From: Lineus longissimus | Lineage: Eukaryota > Nemertea > Pilidiophora > Heteronemertea > Lineidae | Length of the DNA: 64,000 nt | Reading direction: 5' to 3' | Assembly (NCBI RefSeq): GCF_910592395.1 | Contig: NC_088323.1 | Span: 494,001-558,000 of the forward strand | In this document: piece after piece, positions 27,101 through 37,289 of the stretch | How positions within the stretch are numbered: the stretch's first letter is position 1 | Layout of the letters: the number at the start of each line of letters is the position of its first letter | The notes under the pieces: generated by a model | Told to the model about the DNA's origin: nothing | What the model saw: only the letters and a program-made list of their open reading frames with translations | The model's database searches: none | Program-made: the position numbers and the translations under genes

Positions 27101-28623
27101 TCACTTAAGCACGACTTTGTTTGGATAGAGCGATTGCCATTGCGGCCATGGGATGGGGAAAACCACCAAGGCACACATCCCTAATAGAGATGACCATGAA
27201 CGCATTAGCCACTGGGCAAGGTGAAGACGAATGGAGCTGATGACCTCGAACTCTGGCGTGGTAATTGACGCAATTATTGCTTCTGCCTAAGAGGGAAAAC
27301 AGACAAGCCATCTCCGTTAGATTAGTCTATCGCAATGAGTGCTAAATGTGATTTCGAAAAAAGACTTTGGGGCAGTCGTTTTCATCTAAGTGGACACAGT
27401 GTATGCAAGGCACTTAAGCAGCTCAGGGAACTGCCAATTTGTCCATGTGTTACTTCACCCAAGGACGCTTCAGCATCGTTCATGAGCTTAGATAAAGTCT
27501 CATGACGTTAGATACGAAATGAGCACAATAAGGGGTTAATAATATACATGCCTTGAGGGACTCATACAATCAAAGTAACATCTGTTCCGGTATAAATACA
27601 CATTTTCAATATTTCGTTTGCGTCAGCCGGACGTTTAGACATCCTGTGAAAGTAAACTTTCCATGTTCACCAGCCGACTAAACTAATACTCTTGTCATAA
27701 GTAGTTATGTTCGATATACTGTTGGAAACCTCATATCCGAAAAACGATATTGGCAACTCCTTAATGATGGTATTGTCTTGGCTTCTCCGGGTTTCAAAGC
27801 GGACAAGACCCAGACAGACCAGTTTCACCTTAAAATCACCCAGTACTCAAGGGTTGAACCATAGACTTGTTTCAACCGATGACCATGCCATTTCTATATA
27901 AGTCAGCTTCTGTCATTATTAATCAGTTTAGCCGCAATACCATGATCACGGATACTTATCAATAAATGACTCGGTTATCAAACGTTTGATGACAATCTTA
28001 ACGGTCACAGGGGAATACCTATCGATTGAGAGGACAACTGATACATTTCTCTCCTGAGAACTCACGCAAGATCTTTCATTGAGGACATCTCAATGTTCAA
28101 TGGTAATCTTCTTACTCATCTAATGCATTCTAACCACAATCGATGAAAGCAACTCAGCAGTTATACATATTACGTCCATTCGTTTCGTTCGCATAGTTTT
28201 GGACTTCGGGATATACTTTAAGCAGACACGAATAGACTTAGGCTAAATCCAGTCATTTTAACAGAATTCACACTTTAGCATCTAGCGACCTTAATTCATC
28301 AAGAATGTGGAAAAACACTGACTTTAGTTATCAATGCCTCAGATTGCATTCCCACCAGCTATTGGTGATCGGAAATACGTCAAAGACAGGCTCCAGCAGA
28401 ACGTATGAAGTAACAGATTTCATAGGATTTTTGCGCTAAAAATACTAACATGCTGCAGATGGAATATATAGTATACATGTATATTCATGTCGCATTTCTA
28501 AACATTATCACATTCCAAGGCCATATATCACCAGATGGGAAAAAAACATTAACAATAACGTAACGTAACCTTTACCTCAATTCTGATTGGATTTCAATAG
28601 GACAAATTATCCGAGAACGATTT
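21123..28623. other. Non-coding stretch, nothing recognised
   Basis: The longest frames are 102-103 codons (22437-22748 plus, 22733-23041 minus). The minus one ends in a hydrophobic segment, but has no domain or splice framing. No tRNA, transposon end or satellite is recognised in these 7.5 kb. Confidence 0.4.
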
Positions 28624-28686
28624 ATTACGGGTCGAACTATACGGGTCGAATTCACTCTGGGGACGAATTATAATGGGACGAATTAG
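28624..28686 (+). repeat. Short degenerate tandem repeat, GGGTCGAA/GGGACGAATT
   Basis: ACGGGTCGAACTAT and ACGGGTCGAATTCA are followed by GGGGACGAATTATAAT and GGGACGAATTAGC. These are four related 14-17 bp units in a row, and form a small minisatellite beside the larger duplication at 28827. Confidence 0.6.
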
Positions 28687-28825
28687 CATACACTTTAGCC
28701 TAATGCTAGCTTTTGCCCTTTCTTTAAAAATGGGAACCAATGGCACCTGACCGCTCGATAACATCTACAACATTGTTTAGGTACGCAATAAACATAACAA
28801 AGATCATAATGATAATCACTCTTAC

Positions 28826-28868
28826 CTTGTTGACTAAGGAGGAGGAATCCTATCACGATCGCCAGCAT
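28826..28868 (-). CDS. Candidate signal-peptide first exon (partial, speculative)
   Basis: On the minus strand an ATG at 28868 opens MLAIVIGFLLLSQQ, a short hydrophobic leader, and runs directly into CAACAAG|GTAAGA, a good 5' splice site at 28825. This is the form of a signal-peptide-coding first exon of a secreted or membrane protein whose other exons would lie at lower coordinates. The tandem duplication places a second copy of the ATG and leader at about 29000, but there the donor is changed to CAAGTACTT, so that copy would be dead or spliced elsewhere. No downstream exon was found, and chance occurrence is quite possible. Confidence 0.2.
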
Positions 28869-29087
28869 ATCCACAGCTTCCAAAGATCCAGAAAGATTCC
28901 GAGAATCCAGAATGAATCACCACCACAAGTACTTTCACACGTAAGTCTAACAAAGTACTTGTTGACTAAGGAGGAGGAATCCTATCACGATCGCCAGCAT
29001 ATCCACAGCTTCCAAAGATCCAGAAAGATTCCGAGAATCCAGAATGAATCACCACCACAAGTACTTTCACACGTAAGTCTAACAAAG
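28827..29087 (+). repeat. Near-perfect 132-bp tandem duplication
   Basis: The unit starting TTGTTGACTAAGGAGGAGGA at 28827 starts again at 28959 and matches through about 29087 with essentially no differences, so the event is recent. The period is 132 bp (44 codons), which keeps any reading frame in phase. On the plus strand it gives a 44-residue internal repeat within an open frame. Each unit ends near a CACAC|GTAAGT donor-like site on the plus strand. On the minus strand each unit carries the same short hydrophobic ATG-initiated frame. Confidence 0.85.
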
Positions 29088-29261
29088 ACGTACTCTAAAC
29101 ATCGGTTACATAGTGAACTATCTTGTCCGCGAGTCCAAATCACAGTCTAAAATCAGATTTTTACAGTCTAAGACATTTAAATGTCACGCAATGTCCAATG
29201 TAGGGTGATCGGGAAATTAACAACAATGACAAATTCCCACTATCTTTTCAAATACAGAATA

Positions 29262-31049
29262 ATCTTTCATAAAGAGTCCGAAGTGTCCCGATTAAACAAA
29301 TATTTGCCAACAGTTCAAGATATCATGAGATCTATCAGTCCAAAGAGTCCGAAGTGTCCCGATTAACCAAATATTTGCCAACAGTTCACAGCTCATGAGA
29401 TCTATTAGTTCACATAATTGTCAGAGTTTAATGTCTAAAAAAATCGGATTCAGTAAATGAAAATCGGGTTTAAAGACAAGTACCACAAATTTGGAAAAGA
29501 CGAAAAATCTTTCATAAAGAGTCCGAAGTGTCCCGATTAACCAAATATTTGCCAACAGTTCACAGCTCATGAGATCTATTAGTTCACATAATTGTCAGAG
29601 TTTAATGAAATCGGATTCAGTAAATGAAAATCGGGTTTAAAGACAAGTACCACAAATTTGGAAAAGACGAAAAATCTTTCATAAAGAGTCCGAAGTGTCC
29701 CGATTAACCAAATATTTGCCAACAGTTCACAGCTCATGAGATCTATTAGTTCACATAATTGTCAGAGTTTAATGAAATCGGATTCAGTAAATGAAAATCG
29801 GGTTTAAAAGACAAGTACCACAAATTTGGAAAAGACGAAAAATCTTTCATAAAGAGTCCGAAGTGTCCCGATTAACCAAATATTTGCCAACAGTTCACAG
29901 CTCATGAGATCTATTAGTTCACATAATTGTCAGAGTTTAATGTCTAAAAAAATCGGATTCAGTAAATGAAAATCGGGTTTAAAGACAAGTACCACAAATT
30001 TGGAAAAGACGAAAAATCTTTCATAAAGAGTCCGAAGTGTCCCGATTAACCAAATATTTGCCAACAGTTCACAGCTCATGAGATCTATTAGTTCACATAA
30101 TTGTCAGAGTTTAATGTCTAAAAAAATCGGATTCAGTAAATGAAAATCGGGTTTAAAGACAAGTACCACAAATTTGGAAAAGACGAAAAATCTTTCATAA
30201 AGAGTCCGAAGTGTCCCGATTAACCAAATATTTGCCAACAGTTCACAGCTCATGAGATCTATTAGTTCACATAATTGTCAGAGTTTAATGAAATCGGATT
30301 CAGTAAATGAAAATCGGGTTTAAAGACAAGTACCACAAATTTGGAAAAGACGAAAAATCTTTCATAAAGAGTCCGAAGTGTCCCGATTAACCAAATATTT
30401 GCCAACAGTTCACAGCTCATGAGATCTATTAGTTCACATAATTGTCAGAGTTTAATGAAATCGGATTCAGTAAATGAAAATCGGGTTTAAAAGACAAGTA
30501 CCACAAATTTGGAAAAGACGAAAAATCTTTCATAAAGAGTCCGAAGTGTCCCGATTAACCAAATATTTGCCAACAGTTCACAGCTCATGAGATCTATTAG
30601 TTCACATAATTGTCAGAGTTTAATGTCTAAAAAAATCGGATTCAGTAAATGAAAATCGGGTTTAAAGACAAGTACCACAAATTTGGAAAAGACGAAAAAT
30701 CTTTCATAAAGAGTCCGAAGTGTCCCGATTAACCAAATATTTGCCAACAGTTCACAGCTCATGAGATCTATTAGTTCACATAATTGTCAGAGTTTAATGT
30801 CTAAAAAAATCGGATTCAGTAAATGAAAATCGGGTTTAAAGACAAGTACCACAAATTTGGAAAAGACGAAAAATCTTTCATAAAGAGTCCGAAGTGTCCC
30901 GATTAACCAAATATTTGCCAACAGTTCACAGCTCATGAGATCTATTAGTTCACATAATTGTCAGAGTTTAATGTCTAAAAAAATCGGATTCAGTAAATGA
31001 AAATCGGGTTTAAAAGACAAGTACCACAAATTTGGAAAAGACGAAAAAT
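29262..31049 (+). repeat. Satellite array with 683-bp higher-order repeat
   Basis: Monomers begin TTTCATAAAGAGTCCGAAG. Starts lie at about 29265 (truncated to about 72 bp), 29336 (diverged start), 29510, 29677, 29845, 30019, 30193, 30360, 30528, 30702 and 30876, and the last unit ends near 31049. Lengths from 29510 are 167, 168, 174, 174, then again 167, 168, 174, 174. Two variants explain this: presence or absence of a TCTAAAA-type insertion after TTTAATG, and GGGTTTAAAGAC versus GGGTTTAAAAGAC. The four-monomer block (683 bp) repeats exactly in length, which is a higher-order repeat. Monomers are almost identical to one another, so the array was homogenised recently. No protein frame runs through it. 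Confidence 0.92.
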
Positions 31050-31222
31050 CGAGAAATTGAAATCGGCAAAAATCGAATACCTCCACTTTGTTCCGACGAT
31101 ACGCACGATTAGCTGGATCATTCCCTGGAAGATCGATAACAGCTCGAACCTCGCCGTTTATTAGGACCGACCAAGAGATATCAAGACTGAGCCAACAAAC
31201 CGTCGATCAAATGCGAACTGAA

Positions 31223-31320
31223 ATTATTAATATTATTATTATTATTATTATCATAAAACATTTCTATAGCGCCCTATTCATAAAAGCAATTCTCTGAGGC
31301 GCTTTACATTTAAAACATTC
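31223..31320 (-). mobile_element. Retroposon 3' tail with (TAA)n
   Basis: On the minus strand, TGTAAAGCGCCTCAGAGAAT is followed by a GGGCGCTATAGAAATG block and then a TAA microsatellite (plus-strand ATT run, 31223-31250). A GCGC-stem tail ending in a trinucleotide run is common at the 3' ends of LINE/SINE families in marine invertebrates. The internal part of the element is not identified and may extend towards 31390. Confidence 0.45.
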
Positions 31321-31387
31321 ATTCATCACAGACATGACATACGAAATATAAAAACACAGCTCCGAAAGTTAAGCAATACAATAATGA

Positions 31388-31407
31388 CGCCGTTACCCGT
31401 AACGGCG
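31388..31407. repeat. Perfect 9-bp hairpin
   Basis: CGCCGTTAC, a CC spacer and GTAACGGCG form a perfect GC-rich inverted repeat just beyond the retroposon tail. It may mark an element boundary. Confidence 0.7.
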
Positions 31408-31409
31408 AC

Positions 31410-34400
31410 GGTTAAAGTCAATGACTGATAACTTTACCCTTAAATACACGTTGGATATCACCAAATTGATAAGCATAAGAATTGACAGATGAAAGTAAAG
31501 TATTGAGATATTAGTGGGCATATGCCAGGGGCGTATATTTAAGCCAAAACTACTGCGTGTGTCATAAAAAACAACCCAATATATAACATTATGTTCGGCT
31601 GAAACCAAATCAGGTTCCTAATCAGACTCACAGACCACCGTGGGAGCTTTTCAACCAAAGGTAGGACATCTTGTTTGTGTCTCCTGGTATAGTCCACCAC
31701 CACCAATTCAAAAAATGTTTTTAAGTTGCAATTACTTTCGAGTGGTGGTCATTAATTAGAAACCTAACTGTGACTGCAGCATATATACCAGTATGTAATG
31801 CTGCCTCTTCGACGCGCCAGTGAACATCGTACCTAAAGGGTAAAGTTCTACGCCAAATACCTCATCATGAAGCTAATCCGCAGTATCGTGCGCTAGCTCC
31901 CGCTTAACTCAATAGATTAGCGATTGAGATCCCCTGTCACCGACTCCGCCGTATTATGTAACCACAATCACTCGATAGAGGACCACTCACGCTATTTGTT
32001 GGTTGGTAATTAGGGTCTTAGCCGGTAAAAGGGGTCCCTCGTGTGTTTGAGGCAGGGAGGGACACATGTGACCACAGATATGGCTTTGGTCAATGCATCT
32101 GCGGTTAATGTAAGTAAAATGGGAACAGGCCGAGGCTCCTTGATGTCGGAGGCCAGGCAAACGGTTGGCCGAGACCTGAAGATCAAGCTTGTCTCGAACC
32201 ACTATTGATGTCGGTTGAAGCAGCTTCATTCCATGAGTAGTAAGATGGTCCGCCTAGTAACTTTAGCCTGAACTAAATCGGGCGCTTGGTTGAGGATGGG
32301 GAGCTGAACGGCAAGGAAGGTTTTGGACTGACATTGTCGCCTCTCCTCTGTAGGGAAGGCAGAAGCTCAGAGCAGCCTAGCCTGAACTTATTTGAAGACC
32401 GAGCTTACATCTGGCAAAGGGTCGTCGCAACAGCAACTATCGCCTCTCCGGTGCAGGCATAAGATGCAAGCTAAGAACAGTCCAGCCTGAACATAGGCTG
32501 TGGCCGGTTTGATGGACAACAGATGAGACCTGATGCGAACGGTCATTCAAACACACGCCGTCGGCTCGCAAGGTGGCTAAGATCTTTCCTTTGAAATGGA
32601 AAAGACGCTTAAAGTCAGCCAGGACTTGGGCTTGTACACTTGTCGGTGATGGTGATGTGGTGAAATTGGCCACCAGGTTTTCTCATGAAAATCATTAGAA
32701 ATTTTATCACCGCCATTGATGACGTTGAATGACATTCTGCTGTCGCCTTTACATGGTCAGTATGCCCAATGGTTTCAGTCGATTCTCCCAGTGTAGTGGA
32801 ACAAGCGACAATCTTGGGACTCCAACTTCCTTCAACCAAGTCTATCATAATGTAAGGTTACGATGGGGAAAAATCCATCAGTTTTATTCTCAGCTGGTGA
32901 CACCTACTATAATCTCGCAGAACCATGCTGCTTTCAAATATTGGTTTCTTCATCATCAACAGACTGGATAGTAGTTGATGATAACTTCAGAAAAGGACCG
33001 GGTATTGGTATCTCTGTATTGAAACTGACCAACCATCATCATAATTTAAACGACTGAAAAGTTGGCACTGACTGCTATCTGCTTCTCCATATCACAGGAG
33101 GGCACACGGTCTCATATATCTCTGGCTACATTACTAGTACTGCTCTCTACGAATAGCAATGAGAAACTACAAGGACATGTTATCATACTAACTGCAGCTT
33201 CAGCCGTGACCATGGTCATACGTTTATGGAACCATCTTTTAGTTTCTTTATAAGATGCCTTCAAGTCTTTTCAAAGAGTTAGAGGCAAATCGCTCATTCG
33301 AGAAAAAACTTTGGGTGTTACTGAGAACCTGAAAATGTATCCTTTATCTAAGTAAAGAGCTTCAGAGCAAACCGAAAAGGTTTGTATGTGAATGCGATTT
33401 GAAAAATCAAGGAAACAAAACGTGTTTCTAATTAAGAGTGTGGGCAACTTATATAACAAAAACCAAAACATGGCCCTTGGTCATGTTCTAAACTAAAAGA
33501 AATCTTGAATAAGAGAAAGTAGGTTACTTCTCTTGAGCTTCATCTGCTAGAGGGATGCGCGGACAAATAGAACTTTAGAAATTTATCTTTATATCATTTG
33601 AGGTTACCATTATACAACTCGTCATTCAAACCAAATTTAACCGATCACTGTGAAGTATCAACGTCAAAAATCCGGTCAATTTTGCATGAGAAAAGTAATG
33701 AATTGGTAATATTGGCCATATTATGATAGTAATGGATTTGCCAACACAACGCAATAGCTTGTCTCGTCAATCAAGCAATCTTTTTGCTCATCACACAAAT
33801 GAGTAATTCAAGCTATCAGCTATTTCAGTGGCACAGATACACAAAGGAGAGTCTGTGACTACTCCCTGGAGCTTGTTTTATCAGGAAGTGGTGAATGTCA
33901 ACAGTAAGATACGTCATGTAGGTGCACGTACTATAACTGCGCCTTTACTTGCTTTGATGATAAAACCAGCTTGATTTTCGTTGTAATGTCACCTGTTATT
34001 ATGCGCTTCATTCTGGGAATTTCTCTTTTCTACTGGTGCTTTGTTGTCAAAGATCTGGCTTCGCTGTGACTACCTTTTGGCGGGGAGCAAAGAGATAAAC
34101 ATTACTAGTACGTGAGAAAGTTTTAATGATGTTATAAACCTCCGATGCTGAGGGGGGTAGGGCTTCTTTAAGGAATCTTGCCGCGGTAACGAGATTGACA
34201 CAAACTGTTGCATAGCGGCCATTTGCCTCAAAGACGTGCGAGAACGTTACAAACAAACTTGACGGAGCTATTTGCGAAAAGGCATTGAGCATTGTTCAGA
34301 GTTGTGTATTAATTAAAAACGAGTTAGAAGTTTTCATCGCTTATCATTCCTGAGGGCATTAAGAACTTGCTGGAAAATTTGAGGAAAAGACTGTCACACC

Positions 34401-34790
34401 GAGAAGAAAATGACTGTATTTAACGAGGGATGTCTAACAACGGCGAAAAGTGACAAAACTCGGAACGTGACAACATTGCAAACAGCCAAAACCCGAAACA
34501 ACTGAAGTTAACAGCGACGTGTTACAGGAACTCATATCGGATTAGAATCAGCACACAAACAAAGTCGCCGAAACAAACTGCCTGTTGTTACCTCCAATTT
34601 TGAAGTTAATGTTCCAGTTTTCTTTGTAAAGTCAGGGAATAGATTCCGTCCCGAGGTCAAATAGAGAAACACATTGATGATTTGTGAACACTGCTAATGA
34701 ATTGAAGAGGATTTAGTGACCTTCAGTGAAAGGATAAGAATACTGACTTTGGATGCAAGATTCTGCCACTGGATTAGGAATAGACTAAAA
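31410..34790. other. Non-coding stretch upstream of the hormone gene
   Basis: Overlapping frames of 63-81 codons at 32437-33057 show no domain. No repeat or RNA is recognised. The promoter of the bursicon-like gene should lie in the last part, but I see no clear TATA box or initiator. Confidence 0.35.
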
Positions 34791-34844
34791 TTGGAACTTT
34801 TCTAAAGTTCAAGACTCAGATCGACCACAGTTTGACAGGTAAGT
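34790..34844 (+). promoter_or_regulatory. Candidate 5' UTR exon end and splice donor of the bursicon-like gene
   Basis: CAG|GTAAGT at 34836-34844 is a full consensus 5' splice site, with the GT at 34839. It lies 618 bp upstream of the acceptor that opens the coding exon (AG at 35456-35457). The 5' boundary of this exon is not visible, and the start given here is only nominal. The pairing of this donor with that acceptor is inferred from spacing and site quality, with no transcript evidence. Confidence 0.4.
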
Positions 34845-34954
34845 GAAAGGGTTTGGTAGCTAACCTGTGCAATGTTTGGCGATTAAACCACAAAAATAAA
34901 TACCTCGAGTTCGATATCGATAAGTAAGCTTAACTTTAAAATGCCATGCCAAAA

Positions 34955-35405
34955 ATTCTTTTTTGCTTGTTTTCTTTCTTGCTCAAAATGAAGAAATATC
35001 ATCAGTCCCAAAAAATATTTGGCTTTGAAAATTTTTCAGAATTTTGAACTTGTGAAAAAAGTTAACTCTGAAGGATGAAAAAATTTCTCAGTCCAAATAT
35101 TTTTTTCCTGCTCAAAATGAAAAAAACATCATCAGTCCCCAAAACTATTTGGCTTCGAAATATTTTCAGAATTTTGAACTTGTGAAAAAATTTAACTCTG
35201 AAGGATGAAACGATTTTTAAGCCCAAATATTTTTTTCACTTGTTCTTTTTCTGCTCAAAATGAAGAAATATCATCAGTCCCAACAAATATTTGGCTTTGA
35301 AAATTATTCAGAATTTTGAACTTCAATTTCATTAACGCGACCACCCCGGTAAAGCGACCATTCAACCTCGGTCCCATGAGTGGTCGTGTTACCGGGGTTC
35401 CACTG
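34955..35405 (-). mobile_element. Non-autonomous DNA transposon end with internal satellite, in intron
   Basis: The right end (read on the minus strand) begins CAGTGGAACCCCGGTAACAC, a terminus of the CAGTGGAACC type typical of pogo/Tc1-mariner-like elements. Inside are three satellite units (GCTCAAAATGAA landmarks at 34981, 35110 and 35253; spacings 129 and 143 bp). Each contains ATCATCAGTCCC, TTTGGCTTTGAAAAT, TCAGAATTTTGAACTT and CTCTGAAGGATGAAA. No matching left terminus is seen, so this copy is truncated, and no transposase frame is present. It lies in the presumed intron of the hormone gene, ending 50 bp before the splice acceptor. The copy at 47687 supplies the opposite end of the same family. 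Confidence 0.7.
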
Positions 35406-35439
35406 TGCTATCACTGTGCAGAGCATGGAAATTCTAACA

Positions 35440-35457
35440 CGTTCATTTCATTTTCAG
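35440..35457 (+). promoter_or_regulatory. Splice acceptor before the bursicon-like coding exon
   Basis: A T-rich tract, TTCATTTCATTTTCAG, ends at 35457. The exon then runs 53 bases to the ATG at 35511. It is a strong 3' splice site by composition. Confidence 0.65.
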
Positions 35458-35510
35458 GACTTTCACCAGAGCGGACACCACCAACGATCACACACCAAGA
35501 CAAGATAAGA

Positions 35511-35918
35511 ATGAAAAACTTGAGCATCTTATTGTGCACCGTCCTGACGTCAGTGTTGCAGACGTCAGAGGCAAACATTCCTTCGCCGTATGAGAATAAC
35601 TGTCGGACTCATCCATTGATTATGACCATCTCGTTACCTGGATGTAGGTCACGGCGCGTGCTGACCTTCGCCTGTAATGGCGTATGCCATTCAAGGTCAA
35701 TACCTCAATACGACAACATGGCGGAACGTGTGCAAATGGTGACTCATTGCACGTGTTGTAAACCTCATAGAATAGCCAAAAGAGTAGTCATCTTGACTTG
35801 CAAAGGTGGAACGACACAGACAAGGAATGTTTGGGCGGCTATGAAATGTGCTTGTAGGCCCTGTTCTGATCATCCACACGTTCAATCTGATCAGCCTTAT
35901 GACTATTCAGTGGAGTAA
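35511..35918 (+). CDS. Bursicon-alpha-like secreted cystine-knot hormone
   Basis: A 135-residue protein encoded by one uninterrupted exon. Residues 1-21 form a signal peptide (hydrophobic SILLCTVLTSVL core, likely cut after SEA). The mature part, about 114 residues, has 11 cysteines (31, 45, 55, 59, 80, 82, 83, 97, 113, 115, 118). This gives PGC, a CNGVC (CxGxC) knot ring, a CxCC motif and a terminal CxCxxC ending CRPC. Eleven cysteines with CxCC and C-x-CRPC is the bursicon alpha pattern. That subunit is known in arthropods to pair with bursicon beta and activate an LGR-type receptor. CRTHPL...TI, SRR and SRSIP also recall DAN/gremlin-type BMP antagonists, which lack the last cysteine. The ATG at 35511 is chosen because the leader follows it and a purine is at -3; the frame is open further upstream, but only into intron and transposon sequence. 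There is no N-glycosylation site in the mature part. No beta subunit gene was found nearby. Confidence 0.8.
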   Translation: MKNLSILLCTVLTSVLQTSEANIPSPYENNCRTHPLIMTISLPGCRSRRVLTFACNGVCHSRSIPQYDNMAERVQMVTHCTCCKPHRIAKRVVILTCKGGTTQTRNVWAAMKCACRPCSDHPHVQSDQPYDYSVE

Positions 35919-36118
35919 TTTCTAAATTCGGATCATGTTTTATTTGAATTTCTCAGAACTGCCCGCCTACTAATGGTGACAAGAGGATGATTTCCAAGTT
36001 TCTCACTCATAATTTGACTGTGTTGCAATAACTGGACAAAGATGACAATGCCTAAATTCAAGATTGTTATGCCATGGTTGTACCCACTGAGCCTGTCAGA
36101 AACGTGGGTGTATCCCTC

Positions 36119-36124
36119 AATAAA
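36119..36124 (+). terminator. Poly(A) signal AATAAA
   Basis: This is the first AATAAA downstream of the bursicon-like stop codon, 201 bases after it. It is a plausible 3' end for that transcript. It lies just before the LINE remnant, so the 3' UTR need not contain the retroelement. Confidence 0.5.
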
Positions 36125-36149
36125 TGAATGACATAAGAACAGGGTTTGT

Positions 36150-36600
36150 TGAAAAGCTTTAACAGGCCTGTCAAAATCAAGACAGATTTTGAAATTTCTC
36201 AGTGTTGAATCCGCCAAAACTCTGATACATGTGTTCGACACTTCCCATTTGGATTATTATAACTCTCTGCTTGATTGATTTTCAATGATTGGTTACAGGA
36301 AGGAACAGTCCATTGACTACCGCATGTTATGAAATTACTGAGAGTTGACATTTTCTTGGCCAAGTTGAGTTGGCTGCCCTACATAACAAAGGAAATGGTA
36401 AATGGACTCTTCTTTTCTGTTCTGTAACAAGTGTACCATTGTCCGCGTGAAACAAGGCTGAACATAGAAGCTTTTCAGTTCCACATTTTGCCTTCAGAGG
36501 GAGATGCAACTGCTGCCAAACCCTTCCCTGAAAGCTCAGAGAAATTGACAACGCAATCGAAATCCAATCCTGTGCATTTAGTCTACTTTATGACATCTGT
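36150..36600 (+). mobile_element. Decayed CR1/L2-like LINE reverse transcriptase remnant
   Basis: From 36165 one frame reads ILKFLSVESAKTLIHVF followed by DTSHLDYYNSLLD, then a stop at 36276. This matches the C-terminal RT region of CR1/L2-type LINEs (family form: KxLS...AKTLxHAFxTSxLDYCNSLL). Two later blocks in shifted frames keep the order of the family: LSWLP near 36365 (family LHWLP) and a TRLNIEAFQF block near 36452 (family TRL...RxFSxAAPxLWNxLP). Stops and frameshifts show it is dead. It has the same strand as the upstream hormone gene and begins 30 bases after its poly(A) signal. Confidence 0.7.
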
Positions 36601-37289
36601 GAAGCTAGGCAGACTGGCATAGACCAAAATTTCTCAAGATGAGAACCCAAGTACATCAAAACCTAAGCATAATTGTTTAAGCTCATAATTCGTTGAACCC
36701 CTCTCTGTTACTACAGTTGAGGCAGTAGACGTTTTTAATCATCTGAATATTGAAAAGCTAATTCGTCTATTACTGTCATTTCCATTCCATCCATTAAGAT
36801 TAAATTACTCGGTGTTGTTATTCAGGTAAACATACAGGTTACATTCTGCTGCAAACTGACAATAGACTCAACGGAATCGTTTTGGGCAGGTGAAACTGAT
36901 GGGTGAACTGGTTGCAAAGCACTTCTTTTGCCCGGCTAGTTCCTACCGCCGGCCTCAACTCCGTTGGTCTACAAAGGATCCTGCCAGTCTGTTGTCAATT
37001 TCGCACGGTGTAGCGATTTTAATCACCAGGCAAGCTTCCCTTTAAACGAAGTTTAATATTTTTCTGCAGTCGTTGATATTTATAGGTTTCTATTCAAAAG
37101 GCACTAAGAAACATCGAGAAGAAACCGTGGAATTTCTTCCACCGATGCTCTAACTTGTACAAAAAGTAGACCAGGTTAGATATAATGAATGAAATGAAAA
37201 CATGGCGTGAAAACAAGGTATCACATGGTTACAATATGTGATGTTCTTTTAAACCTGCAGTCAAAGATAACAATCATCCTAAGCAGTTA
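36601..37289. other. Non-coding stretch, nothing recognised
   Basis: Beyond the LINE remnant I see no gene, RNA or repeat. Confidence 0.4.

Noticed and set aside
29262-31049. Satellite array as a CRISPR array
   Set aside because: Repeats are contiguous 167-174 bp monomers without unique spacers, in eukaryotic context.
35316-35510. 65-residue N-terminal extension of the bursicon-like frame
   Set aside because: It begins at a non-ATG codon, runs through transposon terminus and intron sequence before the 35457 acceptor, and precedes a clear ATG plus signal peptide.
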